From Emergencia timonensis (lineage in GTDB: Bacteria > Bacillota > Clostridia > Peptostreptococcales > Anaerovoracaceae), in the NCBI RefSeq assembly GCF_900086585.1, contig NZ_FLKM01000009.1, forward strand, positions 1,736,001-1,800,000: 64,000 nucleotides of DNA, read 5' to 3'. Both the position numbers and the translations under genes were made by a program. Below the pieces are notes generated by a model that was given only the letters and a program-made list of their open reading frames with translations, made no database searches and was not told the origin of the DNA. Positions 42,817-52,387 of this stretch are shown here, piece by piece; positions within the stretch are counted from its first letter, which is position 1, and the number at the start of each line of letters is the position of its first letter.

Positions 42817-44057
42817 ACACTCTTTTGTGCTAACATTTTGTTGACGATATCCAGCATATGCAGCACCGCATAATGCCTATTCCATTCTCGATTCACATTT
42901 CTCATTCTGATTTCTTTTACTTCCAATCTGTCGTCAAAAATACAACCGATGTATATCAGTCCTACCGGTTTTTCAGGCGTACCGCCTCCCGGTCCCGTAA
43001 GGCCTGTTACAGAAACACAAATTCGGCTTCCCGTTTTCTCTTTCAGTCCGCAGACCATTTCTGATGCTACCTGACTGCTTTCTGCCGTGTATTTTGACAG
43101 GGTTTCTTCTTTTACACCCAATTCTTGCATCTTTGCGTTATAAGTGTAGGTTACGAGGCTGCGGTCAAACACCTGGGAGATACCTGAAACACTTGTCAAT
43201 GCGCCGGCAAATAATCCGCCAGTGCAGGATTCGCAGGCAGAGATGGTAATATTTCTATCGATTAATTTTTTGCCGACAACCTGGGCCAATTCCTCATCAT
43301 CATAGCTGTAGATGTATTCGCCCACGCGGTCAGATATCTTCTCTATCACCTCATCTACCGCGGACTGTGCTTCTTCCAGGCTTCCCCGCTTTGATGCGAT
43401 ACGCAGGCTGCACTCGCCTTCTTTTGCATAGGTAGCAATGGTCGGATCCGACTGTGCATCGATCAAATCCAAAAGTTCCGTCTCCAGTGAGGACTCTCCA
43501 ATGCCAAAGAGACGCAGCGTCTTATAAAAAATGACTGACGTCTGTAATTTTTCAAGATAAGGCCGTACACTCCGCTGCCACATCCTGGTCATCTCCCTCG
43601 GCGGTCCCGGCATGCAGACAACAGTCTTTCCACCCTCAGAGAGTGCAAAGCCTGGCGCACTGCCCGCATCGTTATCAAAGACCACAGCCCTTGAAGGCAT
43701 CATCGCTTGTTTATAGTTGTTTTTGGTCATCGTTCTGCCGCGTTTTTTTGCTATTTCATGAAGGGCCTGGAGACTAGGCTCATGCATGACCAATTGATCA
43801 TGGAGCGTCTCACAGACTGTCTCTTTCGTCAAATCGTCCTCTGTCGGTCCAAGTCCGCCTGTGGTGATGATGAAATCACAGTCGCGGAAAGCCAATTCTA
43901 TCATCTCAGACAGTCTGCACGAATTATCACCTACCGTATAATGATACATAACGTCAAACCCCAGCAAATTGAGTTGCTGGGATAAATAGACGGTATTCGT
44001 ATTTATTATCTGTCCAAATAAAACTTCTGTTCCAACACTTAAAATTGCAGTTTTCAT
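42813..44057 (-). CDS. cinA: CinA-family competence/damage protein
   Basis: A 414-residue protein. The N-terminal MoCF-like domain (AILSVGTEVLFGQIINTNT ... TTGGLGPTEDDLTKE) and the C-terminal CinA amidase domain (ISACESCTGGLFAGALTSV near residue 265) are both complete. The family has NMN deamidase or ADP-ribose pyrophosphatase activity. Located between pgsA and recA, the standard order. GGGGAGGT precedes the ATG. Confidence 0.93.
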   Translation of the reverse strand: MKTAILSVGTEVLFGQIINTNTVYLSQQLNLLGFDVMYHYTVGDNSCRLSEMIELAFRDCDFIITTGGLGPTEDDLTKETVCETLHDQLVMHEPSLQALHEIAKKRGRTMTKNNYKQAMMPSRAVVFDNDAGSAPGFALSEGGKTVVCMPGPPREMTRMWQRSVRPYLEKLQTSVIFYKTLRLFGIGESSLETELLDLIDAQSDPTIATYAKEGECSLRIASKRGSLEEAQSAVDEVIEKISDRVGEYIYSYDDEELAQVVGKKLIDRNITISACESCTGGLFAGALTSVSGISQVFDRSLVTYTYNAKMQELGVKEETLSKYTAESSQVASEMVCGLKEKTGSRICVSVTGLTGPGGGTPEKPVGLIYIGCIFDDRLEVKEIRMRNVNREWNRHYAVLHMLDIVNKMLAQKSV

Positions 44058-44068
44058 CTTTACCTCCC

Positions 44069-44608
44069 CTATTGAGCAAAGACATTTTTATTCTTTGCTA
44101 TGTATTCGATGCCCGAATACACCGTCATAATCAGCGACGCCCAGAGGAAAATCTGCGCAGCCAAATTGATGTAATAAAAAACATCGAGATCATCAATGGC
44201 TGCCGTCAAAAGCAAGAGAGGCACTGCAATCATCTGCAATACGGTTTTAATTTTGCCGCTCATGCCTGCAGCGATGACTGTCCCATCAGATGCTGCCACG
44301 GTTCTCATACCTGCAATGGCAAATTCCCTCGCCAGAATGACGATGAGCATCCAGCCTGGTACTGTTCCATCCTCCACCATGAGACAGAAGGCGGAATACA
44401 CCAAAATCTTGTCTGCAAGCGGATCCATGATCTTGCCAAAATTGGTCACCAAATTATACTTCCTGGCAATTTTTCCGTCCAGCATGTCGGTGAAAGACGC
44501 TGCGATAAACAATACAAAAGCAAGAATATAATAGCCGAACATATAAGCCGCTATAAAAAACGGCACCGATATGATTCTGGCGATTGTCAATTTATTAGGT
44601 AAATTCAT
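44069..44608 (-). CDS. pgsA: CDP-diacylglycerol-glycerol-3-phosphate phosphatidyltransferase
   Basis: A 179-residue membrane enzyme making phosphatidylglycerophosphate. It starts MNLPNKLTIARIISVPFFI and has the CDP-alcohol phosphotransferase motif SFTDMLDGKIARKYNLVTNF with its Asp residues (LADKILVY follows). Several membrane helices. Starts directly at the rimO stop. Confidence 0.93.
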   Translation of the reverse strand: MNLPNKLTIARIISVPFFIAAYMFGYYILAFVLFIAASFTDMLDGKIARKYNLVTNFGKIMDPLADKILVYSAFCLMVEDGTVPGWMLIVILAREFAIAGMRTVAASDGTVIAAGMSGKIKTVLQMIAVPLLLLTAAIDDLDVFYYINLAAQIFLWASLIMTVYSGIEYIAKNKNVFAQ

Positions 44609-45919
44609 TTAGGAAACCTCCCGTCCCACTAGATCATAGTCAAAAGCGTCATCGATCAAAACCATTACAATGTCTCCTGGTCTATGTTTACGATCAGAAG
44701 TAAAAATGACCGAGTTATCAATTTCAGGTGCGTCATATCTGGTTCTTCCGATATAGCTGCCAACTGCGTCTTCTTCCTCTACAAGAACTTCCAATGTGCT
44801 GCCAATTTTTTCTCTATTCAGCTCTAAAGAAATATCTAATTGACGTCTCATGATTCCGTCCAAACGCTGTTCCTTGATCTCCTCGTCAATTTGATTTTCC
44901 ATCTCTCCTGCCGCAGTATTTTCTTCCTGTGAATAAGCAAAGACACCTAGTCTTGCAAAACGCTCGCGTTCTACAAAATCAATCAGCTCCTCATAGTCCT
45001 CTTCTGTTTCACCAGGAAACCCGACGATTAAAGTCGTTCTGATATGAATATCGGGAATAGATTTTTTCAGCTTTTTGACAGTCTGATCAATGGATGCAGC
45101 TGTAGATCGTCTGTTCATAGCTTTCAGCACATGATTGCTGGCATGCTGAATCGGGATGTCTAAATAATTGCAGATCTTCTCTTCGCTGGCAATGGTCTCA
45201 ATCAGTTCGTCGGTGATTCTATCTTCATAACAATACATCAGTCTGATCCAGACGATGCCTTCGATCCTGCAGAGCTTTCTGAGCAGTTGCGCCAATCTGT
45301 ATTCGCCATACAGATCTTTCCCATAGTATGTCACATCCTGGGCAATGAGAATCAATTCTTTACAGCCAGCTTTTGCTAACATTTCTGCCTCTCTGATGAT
45401 ATCTTCTTCTCGTTTACTTCTGTATTTACCCCTAATTTTAGGAATTATGCAGTAAGCACAGATATTGTTGCAGCCTTCTGCAATTTTTATGGTTGCCGTA
45501 TAAGGATTTTCATCCAGTTTTCTGACAGAACTCTCCAGAATATCAAGATCACAGCCGTTTCTGATGATTTGCCTCTCTTTGAGATCATCTAATAACTGGG
45601 GAAGCTGTTCATACTCATTGACGCCGATAAAGGCATCTACCTCCGGCATTTCCTCAAAGAGTTCATCTGCATATCTCTGCGAAAGACATCCTGAGACAAT
45701 CAATTTTTTGCCCTCTGCTTTAAACTGCGCCATTTCAAAGATCCGATCGATAGATTCTGTCTTCGCATCATTGATAAACCCACAGGTATTTACTATTATG
45801 GCATCTGCTGCCTCTGGTGATTCCACCATCATATGATTATTTTTTTCTAATATACCTGCTGCCATTTGAGAATCATTAAAATTCTTTGGACAGCCTAAAG
45901 TCTCTATATATACCTTCAT
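44609..45919 (-). CDS. rimO: Ribosomal protein S12 methylthiotransferase
   Basis: A 436-residue radical SAM enzyme that adds a methylthio group to Asp of S12. The UPF0004 domain begins KVYIETLGCPKNFNDSQMA, the radical SAM motif is KIAEGCNNICAYCIIPKIRG near residue 145, and a TRAM domain ends the chain. The S in CPKN-xDS-E-M is followed by Q rather than E. Overlaps none; tight spacing with pgsA and ftsK. Confidence 0.93.
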   Translation of the reverse strand: MKVYIETLGCPKNFNDSQMAAGILEKNNHMMVESPEAADAIIVNTCGFINDAKTESIDRIFEMAQFKAEGKKLIVSGCLSQRYADELFEEMPEVDAFIGVNEYEQLPQLLDDLKERQIIRNGCDLDILESSVRKLDENPYTATIKIAEGCNNICAYCIIPKIRGKYRSKREEDIIREAEMLAKAGCKELILIAQDVTYYGKDLYGEYRLAQLLRKLCRIEGIVWIRLMYCYEDRITDELIETIASEEKICNYLDIPIQHASNHVLKAMNRRSTAASIDQTVKKLKKSIPDIHIRTTLIVGFPGETEEDYEELIDFVERERFARLGVFAYSQEENTAAGEMENQIDEEIKEQRLDGIMRRQLDISLELNREKIGSTLEVLVEEEDAVGSYIGRTRYDAPEIDNSVIFTSDRKHRPGDIVMVLIDDAFDYDLVGREVS

Positions 45920-45936
45920 CCATTCTCCACTTCGTA

Positions 45937-48480
45937 TTATTCATTTACTTCGCTTTTCATTTCAGCCAGTTCTTCTTCTGACAGTAAAACCTGTCTAGGA
46001 CGGCTTCCATCCTGGGGACTGACAATACCTCTAGCCTCCATCATATCTACAATTCTTGCCGCCCTGTTATAGCCGATGCGGAATCTTCTCTGCAGCATCG
46101 ATACCGATGCTTGTCCTGCTGCAACAACGCATTCGATGGCCTCTTGTAAGAGCTCGTCTGCATCATCGTCTTTTGACTGAGGCAGATTTCCCTTTTCTAT
46201 GGTGTTCATTACATCTCCGGAATATTCTACTTCCTCGACTTGAGATTTGACGTGTTCTATCACGCTATGTACCTCACTGTCAGATACAAAGGTTCCCTGC
46301 ACCCTGACAGGCTTGCCCATTCCCAGAGGATTAAACAGCATGTCGCCTTTTCCTACCAATTTTTCTGCGCCAGACATATCTAAAATGGTTCTGGAGTCAA
46401 ACTGGGAGGACACGGCAAATGCGATTCTGGAAGGGATATTTGCCTTGATTACACCAGTGATTATGTCTACCGAAGGTCTCTGCGTTGCGACAATCAGATG
46501 CATACCCGCAGCTCTGGCCATCTGTGCCAGACGGCAGATTGATTCCTCTACCTGAGACGGCGCCGCCATCATCAAATCGGCCAATTCGTCGATAATGATT
46601 ACAATCTGCGGCAGGACTTGGTCGCTCTCTCCCACTAAGCGCATGGTGTCATTGTAACTTTCCAAATCTCTTACTTGGTTTTCTGCAAATTTCTTGTATC
46701 TATCAGTCATTTCAGCTACTGCCCAGTTCAGTGCGGCGGCAGCCTTTGCAGGCTCTGTCACTACTGGAATCAGCAGATGAGGAATGCCGTTATAATTTCC
46801 CAGTTCAACCACTTTAGGGTCGATCAATACTAGTTTAACCTCATCAGGGTCCGCTTTATACAAGATACTGCTGATGATACTGTTGATGCACACACTCTTG
46901 CCGGAACCAGTCGAACCTGCAATCAGCAGATGGGGCATACCTTTCAGATCTGCCACGATCGCTTTGCCTGCAATGTCCTTACCGACGGCAAAGGTAATCT
47001 TGGAACTGGCGCTTTTAAACTCATTGGAGTCGATAATCTCTCTCAGAGTGACCATGTTGATCTTGTCATTCTCAACCTCGATTCCCACTGCAGCTTTGCC
47101 TGGAATCGGCGCCTCAATTCGGATGCTCTTCGCCTCCAGATTCAAAGCGATATCATCTGCCAGCCTGACGATGCTGTTTACTTTGACGCCTACGTTAGGC
47201 TGAATTTCATACCTGGTTATCGCTGGACCTTGGGTTACCTGTACAACTCTCGCATCTACATGGAAGTTTTTAAGAGTCTCTTCCAGCTTTGCCGCCTTCA
47301 TCTTTAAGTCGATGTTGATGTTGCCCTTGTTTTTAGGCTGCGGTTTATTGAGCAAGCTGATAGGCGGCTTTTTATAATTGCCTGCCTTTTTGGTGATTGC
47401 GATCTCACCCGGCGCCAAAGTAATCGATTCGGCTTCCTTTTTAGATAGCTTCGCAGGAGGCTCCGTCATAACGACACCGCTGATTTCGCTGCTATCAAGA
47501 CCTAACCCCTGCGCTGGCGACTCGCTTTTCACTTCCCCATCGAGACCAAAACCGTCTCCATAACTGACTTTACCTTCCAGTCCGAGAGATTTATCTTCCT
47601 TCTCAACTTTTTCTTTCTCGCTTTTATCAGCGCCATTGAAAAGACTGTCGTCATTCATATACTTCAGCACATTCGTCTTCTTATTCTTTGATGAAGGCCG
47701 ATCTGTATTCTTTCCCAAAGGGCCTTCATCATCAAAAGGTGTAATGATTTTAATATCGTGTTTCCTTCCAGAAAACATACTGAGCTGTGAAGATTCTTCT
47801 CTGTGCGGCTCCGCTTCATAAACTGGTTCGGGGGCATAACTTTCTCGCATAGATCTCCGTTCCTCAGCTCTGCTGGATATCTTTTCTATGCCCCGGGAGA
47901 ACGGCGTGTTGATGACGAGCAGCAGACATATGATGATGACTACGACAGAAAAGACATACAGTCCTACTCTGCCAATCGTCTTAATCAAGAATGTGCCCAA
48001 GGTCATGCCAAAGACGCCACCGCTTTCCAGTTCAATGCCATTCTCGTAAAACGCCTTGTAAGTATAGACCAGGTTATTGCTGTCGATAAACCTGCCCGAA
48101 TTTAACAAACACAGCATTAAGAGCGCAAGAAAGACCAGTGCAAGGGATTTCCCTGAAAGATGCACTGTCTTATTTGCAAAAAGAAGAATTCCAAAACCTA
48201 TGAGGTACCATGGAAGCAATAGACCGATCATTCCAAAGACACCTTTTAATGCATTTCCAATACTATTGCCAAGTTCTCCTGCCGCGTTAAACTGTACAGC
48301 GGCAAAAAGAAAGATACCGATTGCTATAAAAATTACACCCCATATTTCATCGATTACTCGTTTGTCTGCTTTTCTTTTCTCTTGTATTTCTTTTATCTCT
48401 GCTTTGGCTTTGCTATTGTTCGTATTGTTTTTGTTTTTTGACCCTGGCGGTCTGCCAGGTTTTTTCTTAGCTTGAGCCAC
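45937..48480 (-). CDS. ftsK: DNA translocase FtsK/SpoIIIE
   Basis: An 847-residue translocase that moves chromosomes across the division or sporulation septum. The N-terminus is basic (KKKPGRPPGSKNKN, AT-hook-like), followed by four membrane helices (about 45-190), a charged linker, the ATPase motor with Walker A GSTGSGKS near residue 530, and the DNA-orienting gamma winged helix (SVSMLQRRFRIGYNRAARIV). The start is GTG with GGGGGAAC upstream. A sporulation role is inferred from the spo genes in the window. Confidence 0.94.
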   Translation of the reverse strand: MAQAKKKPGRPPGSKNKNNTNNSKAKAEIKEIQEKRKADKRVIDEIWGVIFIAIGIFLFAAVQFNAAGELGNSIGNALKGVFGMIGLLLPWYLIGFGILLFANKTVHLSGKSLALVFLALLMLCLLNSGRFIDSNNLVYTYKAFYENGIELESGGVFGMTLGTFLIKTIGRVGLYVFSVVVIIICLLLVINTPFSRGIEKISSRAEERRSMRESYAPEPVYEAEPHREESSQLSMFSGRKHDIKIITPFDDEGPLGKNTDRPSSKNKKTNVLKYMNDDSLFNGADKSEKEKVEKEDKSLGLEGKVSYGDGFGLDGEVKSESPAQGLGLDSSEISGVVMTEPPAKLSKKEAESITLAPGEIAITKKAGNYKKPPISLLNKPQPKNKGNINIDLKMKAAKLEETLKNFHVDARVVQVTQGPAITRYEIQPNVGVKVNSIVRLADDIALNLEAKSIRIEAPIPGKAAVGIEVENDKINMVTLREIIDSNEFKSASSKITFAVGKDIAGKAIVADLKGMPHLLIAGSTGSGKSVCINSIISSILYKADPDEVKLVLIDPKVVELGNYNGIPHLLIPVVTEPAKAAAALNWAVAEMTDRYKKFAENQVRDLESYNDTMRLVGESDQVLPQIVIIIDELADLMMAAPSQVEESICRLAQMARAAGMHLIVATQRPSVDIITGVIKANIPSRIAFAVSSQFDSRTILDMSGAEKLVGKGDMLFNPLGMGKPVRVQGTFVSDSEVHSVIEHVKSQVEEVEYSGDVMNTIEKGNLPQSKDDDADELLQEAIECVVAAGQASVSMLQRRFRIGYNRAARIVDMMEARGIVSPQDGSRPRQVLLSEEELAEMKSEVNE

Positions 48481-48531
48481 TTTGTCTCTCGTTCCCCCTT
48501 TTTATTGCATTCCTCTAAAACGGAATACCTT

Positions 48532-49371
48532 TTATTTTGCAAAGAACACACCGTACACAACGGTGAAAATTCCCAGCACCCATACATAGTATGAGAAATA
48601 ACTTAGTTTCTTATTTGAAACGATTTTGATCATCGTTTTGATAGCGAAAAAACCTGAAATGGCTGCTACTACGACACCGGCGGCAATTGGCCCCATCAAG
48701 GCCGGATCCGTTCCCGCTTTGATGGCATCTGGCAGTTCCAGAACTACAGAACCCAAAATTGACGGAATAGAGATTAAAAAGGCAAATTTGACTGCAAATT
48801 CACGCTTCAGTCCTGTAATCAAACCGCCTACCAATGTAGAACCAGACCTTGAAATACCAGGATAAATAGCCACTCCCTGCAGCAATCCGACGAAGACTGC
48901 ATTTCTGAAGTTCATCCTCTCAATCCCTTTATTAGCTGAACTCATTTTCTCAGCCAAGAACATGATAAAGCCGGTAATGAGAAAACCAACGCCGATAGAA
49001 ATTAACGACGTGTAAAGACCTTCAAAGAAATCATTGAGCAGAAGACCAATGATCGCTGTCGGAATTGTGGCCACGATGATCATAATTCCCAGTTTTCTCA
49101 CTGGCCTCTCGTTGAGACGCAGTCCTTTACCAGTGCATAGATCCTTGATGGTGATTACCAGTTCTACAAGCAGTTCACAAATATCTTTCCAGTAGATGAT
49201 GAATACGGAAATCAAAGTTCCCAAATGGAGAAGAACTGCGAACAGCAGGACCTTATCCCCCTCGACGTCAAAAAAATATTGCAGCAGCGCCAGATGGCCG
49301 GAGCTGCTGATCGGCAGGAACTCTGCAAGTCCCTGCACCAATCCCAGAATAATCGCTTCAATATAACCCAA
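48532..49371 (-). CDS. uppP: Undecaprenyl-diphosphatase
   Basis: A 279-residue BacA-type membrane enzyme that recycles undecaprenyl pyrophosphate. Two active-site motifs are visible: GLAEFLPISSSGHLAL near residue 15 and the GVAIYPGISRSGSTLVG region near 165. About eight helices. The start appears to be TTG (position 49371) with GGGGGT upstream, 17 bases after asd. Confidence 0.93.
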   Translation of the reverse strand: MGYIEAIILGLVQGLAEFLPISSSGHLALLQYFFDVEGDKVLLFAVLLHLGTLISVFIIYWKDICELLVELVITIKDLCTGKGLRLNERPVRKLGIMIIVATIPTAIIGLLLNDFFEGLYTSLISIGVGFLITGFIMFLAEKMSSANKGIERMNFRNAVFVGLLQGVAIYPGISRSGSTLVGGLITGLKREFAVKFAFLISIPSILGSVVLELPDAIKAGTDPALMGPIAAGVVVAAISGFFAIKTMIKIVSNKKLSYFSYYVWVLGIFTVVYGVFFAK

Positions 49372-49388
49372 TCGTTTTACCCCCTACT

Positions 49389-50483
49389 TTATTTACTCTC
49401 TATGTATCCTTTTTCAACGAGTGATTCCGCACATAAAACAGCTCCGCCGGCAGCGCCTCTGACGGTATTGTGCGCAAGACCGATAAACTTGAAATCATAG
49501 ATGGAATCTTCCCTCACTCTGCCGATGGTTACACCGAATCCATTTTCATAATCGACATCTAATTTTACCTGCGGTCTATCGTCTTCTTCCATGTACTTGA
49601 TAAACTGCTTTGGTGCGTTAGGCAGTCCTGCTTCCTGTGGGAAACCTTTAAAGTTCTTTAGTTTTTCAATAAGCTGTTCCTTAGTCGGTTTCTTTCTGAA
49701 CTTTACAAAGACAGCTGCAGTATGTCCGTTCAGCACAGGGACTCTCACACACTGACAGGTAATGACAGGTTCCTCCGCCTTTACAATCTGGCCGTCTTCT
49801 AAATGGCCTAAGATACGAAGCGGTTCCTGCTCGCTTTTTTCTTCTTCTCCCCCGATATAAGGAATGATGTTTTCTACCATTTCCGGCCAGTCCGCAAAGG
49901 TTTTTCCAGCACCTGAAATTGCCTGATAAGTCGTGGCTACGACTTCGTAAGGTTCAAACTCCTTCCATGCGGCCAATGCTGGTACATAACCCTGAATAGA
50001 ACAATTCGGCTTTACGGCGATAAAGCCCTTCTTCGTCCCCAGTCTCTCTTTCTGATACTGAATCACATCAAAGTGGTCAATGTTGATTTCTGGCACTACC
50101 ATCGGTACATCCGGCGTCCATCTGTGAGCGCTGTTGTTTGAAACAACTGGCGTTTCAGTCTTCGCATACTCTTCTTCAATTGCTTTGATTTCTTCTTTTG
50201 ACATATCTACCGCACTGAAGACAAAGTCAACAGTCGAAGCGACAGCTTCTACATCTTTCACGTCCATTACTTCTATGTTCTTAACAGCCTCCGGCATTGG
50301 AGTGGTCATCTTCCATCTTCCGCCCACTGCTTCTTCGTATGTCTTGCCTGCGCTTCTTGCGCTTGCAGCGATTGTAACAACCTCAAACCAAGGATGGTTT
50401 TCAAGAAGAGATATGAATCTCTGGCCAACCATTCCAGTACCGCCCAAAATGCCAACTCTTAATTTTTTCTCTAACTGTCTCAT
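49389..50483 (-). CDS. asd: Aspartate-semialdehyde dehydrogenase, archaeal/fungal type
   Basis: A 364-residue enzyme reducing aspartyl phosphate to the semialdehyde, feeding lysine, threonine and diaminopimelate. NADP-binding VGILGGTGMVGQRFISLL, catalytic Cys in AVKPNCSIQGYVPAL near residue 160, and NGHTAAVFVKF with the His. The length and motifs fit the archaeal/fungal branch. Faces dapA across the ATP-grasp gene. AAAGGAG precedes the ATG. Confidence 0.92.
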   Translation of the reverse strand: MRQLEKKLRVGILGGTGMVGQRFISLLENHPWFEVVTIAASARSAGKTYEEAVGGRWKMTTPMPEAVKNIEVMDVKDVEAVASTVDFVFSAVDMSKEEIKAIEEEYAKTETPVVSNNSAHRWTPDVPMVVPEINIDHFDVIQYQKERLGTKKGFIAVKPNCSIQGYVPALAAWKEFEPYEVVATTYQAISGAGKTFADWPEMVENIIPYIGGEEEKSEQEPLRILGHLEDGQIVKAEEPVITCQCVRVPVLNGHTAAVFVKFRKKPTKEQLIEKLKNFKGFPQEAGLPNAPKQFIKYMEEDDRPQVKLDVDYENGFGVTIGRVREDSIYDFKFIGLAHNTVRGAAGGAVLCAESLVEKGYIESK

Positions 50484-50531
50484 AACGTCTCCTTTTAATC
50501 TATTTATTTATACAATAAATCATATCGTTAT

Positions 50532-50560
50532 ATTTTACCATTTATTCGTTGATTTTTCAA
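50532..50560 (-). promoter_or_regulatory. Promoter of asd
   Basis: Minus strand TTGAAA, 17-base spacer, TAAAAT with an extended TGG before it. Confidence 0.65.
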
Positions 50561-50565
50561 CACAT

Positions 50566-50602
50566 AAAAAGGACGAATAAGAAGAATCCTCCCTTTTCAT
50601 CC
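50566..50602 (-). terminator. Terminator after the ATP-grasp/LRR gene
   Basis: GGACGAA pairs with TTCATCC (one G-T pair), 50571-50602, followed on the minus strand by five T residues. Confidence 0.65.
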
Positions 50603-50621
50603 TTAGATACTAATAATTAAT

Positions 50622-52103
50622 TTAACTTTTCGCTCTTATCGCCTTTTTTGTATCCGAGTCCAACTTACTACACCAATTGACTACTTCTCTTCCGGCACTT
50701 TTCAAACCATCCAAGTTTAGCTTCAAGAATTCCAAAGAAGTGCACCCCGCAAATGCACCTTTTTGTAACCTTATCACCGTATCCGGCAGTGTAACTGTTT
50801 TAATACTTTGATTGTAGGCAAATGCATAGGCACCAATTATCGTTATCGGTTTGCCATTTATTTCACCTGGCACAGTTACTGACCTCTTACTTCCAACGTA
50901 CTTTGTAATTTCGATATGATTAACAAACTCTTTATAGTCAAAATCTCTTGTCACTCCATGTTTGTAATAATTGGGAAGAACATAGCTATCTAAAAGCATT
51001 TCTGTCATATCCCCAAATACTGGACCGGTCAAAACCTGATGCATTCTTAAGTCACCAAAAAAATTAGCTTCAATGATTTCAGCCTCATTTTCATCGTCGA
51101 CAGCAATATCCCATGAAACAACTTTGATTTTCGGAATACAGTAATGGGCTTTTTCCGCCATCTCTAAAACACTGTTGAAGCAAGGAACCTTGGTAAATCC
51201 TCCCTCACCTAATTTTATACCCGAAGGAAGTTCAGTAATTCTTTCTCTGTCAATATTCAATGCCCAAGGCAATACCGTACCATCCAAGTTAACGCCCAGC
51301 AAGCATCCTCCGTATTTGTAGTTATCCACTCTAGCATTAGGGCTGCCAATCTTGATTAATGCAGCGGCTGCGCTAAACTTTCCTTTATGCAAAACAGTAG
51401 TCAGCCGAACTGTATTTACTGTGCTTGGGTTAAGCTTAGCCATCTGCGGATGTTGTTTTATAGCCTTTTGCACCGATAGTTTACTTTTAGTCTTAAACAG
51501 TTTACGCAGCTCTTTTTCCGTTGCGTTGGCGAGAAATACTACTCCCTTTCCGCCTCCTTGTCCGCTTAATTTTACAACAATTTCTGTACCGCTTTGTAAA
51601 ACGTCCAGGCAAATCCGAACAGCTTCACTCTTGGTAATATGTTCAAACTCACTGTTATAGTAGATGCCCTCTATTTTTCTAATAATCATCTCCGGTTGTT
51701 TCGCATTGCTCAGCAGCCTCGGTAAATACGCTTTAATTTGAAATGGAATAGCATAACGATCCGGAACTGTATTTGGACGTAAAAAATAAGAGTAGATATA
51801 CTGAGGCAGATATCTGGGGTCAAAAACACCTGAACGATTATAATACGTCTTAAATGCCCTATAATCAATTTTTCCCAGAAACTCATATTTACGCCAAAAC
51901 TCATCTATTTCCGCTATCTGTTCAGATGTCAAATCTATATCGCCAGGAAGGGCATATTCATCCTCACTCTTTTTTCTATTTGCGATTTCTCTTGCAGTTT
52001 CTTGGTTCTTTAGTTGCAAGTCCGTCTTTCTTGCTTCGTAATTGCAAAATTTTATATTGTTTAAAGTATTTATAACGTTTCTACTTTTCTTAAATAGTCC
52101 CAT
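50622..52103 (-). CDS. ATP-grasp (sugar-transfer-associated type) protein with C-terminal LRR
   Basis: A 493-residue protein. The region about 165-385 is an ATP-grasp fold of the PF14397 type (IVVKLSGQGGGKGVVFLAN ... VVSWDIAVDDENEAEIIEAN). It is followed by a BspA-like LRR_5 repeat (ITIIGAYAFAYNQSIKTVTL ... LQKGAFAGCTSLEFLKLN, about 420-470). Such ATP-grasp proteins are found with capsule or surface-polysaccharide genes; the LRR is not part of the usual domain set. No glycan genes adjoin. Its chain is AT-rich. Confidence 0.75.
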   Translation of the reverse strand: MGLFKKSRNVINTLNNIKFCNYEARKTDLQLKNQETAREIANRKKSEDEYALPGDIDLTSEQIAEIDEFWRKYEFLGKIDYRAFKTYYNRSGVFDPRYLPQYIYSYFLRPNTVPDRYAIPFQIKAYLPRLLSNAKQPEMIIRKIEGIYYNSEFEHITKSEAVRICLDVLQSGTEIVVKLSGQGGGKGVVFLANATEKELRKLFKTKSKLSVQKAIKQHPQMAKLNPSTVNTVRLTTVLHKGKFSAAAALIKIGSPNARVDNYKYGGCLLGVNLDGTVLPWALNIDRERITELPSGIKLGEGGFTKVPCFNSVLEMAEKAHYCIPKIKVVSWDIAVDDENEAEIIEANFFGDLRMHQVLTGPVFGDMTEMLLDSYVLPNYYKHGVTRDFDYKEFVNHIEITKYVGSKRSVTVPGEINGKPITIIGAYAFAYNQSIKTVTLPDTVIRLQKGAFAGCTSLEFLKLNLDGLKSAGREVVNWCSKLDSDTKKAIRAKS

Positions 52104-52387
52104 ATTATTTCCTTTCTTTAGAATCCTTGCTTAGTATAGCCTTATTGTATATTTACATTATAAATAATCAATAGAAATCACAAAAAATTAACACAAATTT
52201 TACGATTCATCCTTTTTTCATTTAATTCCCACTTAGAGAACTATAATACATCAAATTATTTTGCAGTCTTAATCTTGAAAACAGCAGATCTTCTGACCTT
52301 GTACCGAAGTAAGCAAAAGTTAACAAATTATTTGCTTTATGAATACTATAAGAAAAGAGTAAAAAAAGTTTAAGAAAGGAGCAGCCT
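52104..52387. other. AT-rich divergent intergenic region before dapA
   Basis: A 284-base gap between divergent starts. A weak promoter TTAACA-N18-TACTAT (52320-52349) could serve dapA. I see no lysine riboswitch core, no hairpin family member and no gene. Confidence 0.45.

Noticed and set aside
52104..52387. Lysine riboswitch before dapA
   Set aside because: The region is AT-rich with no multi-helix core or terminator; only a weak promoter is visible.
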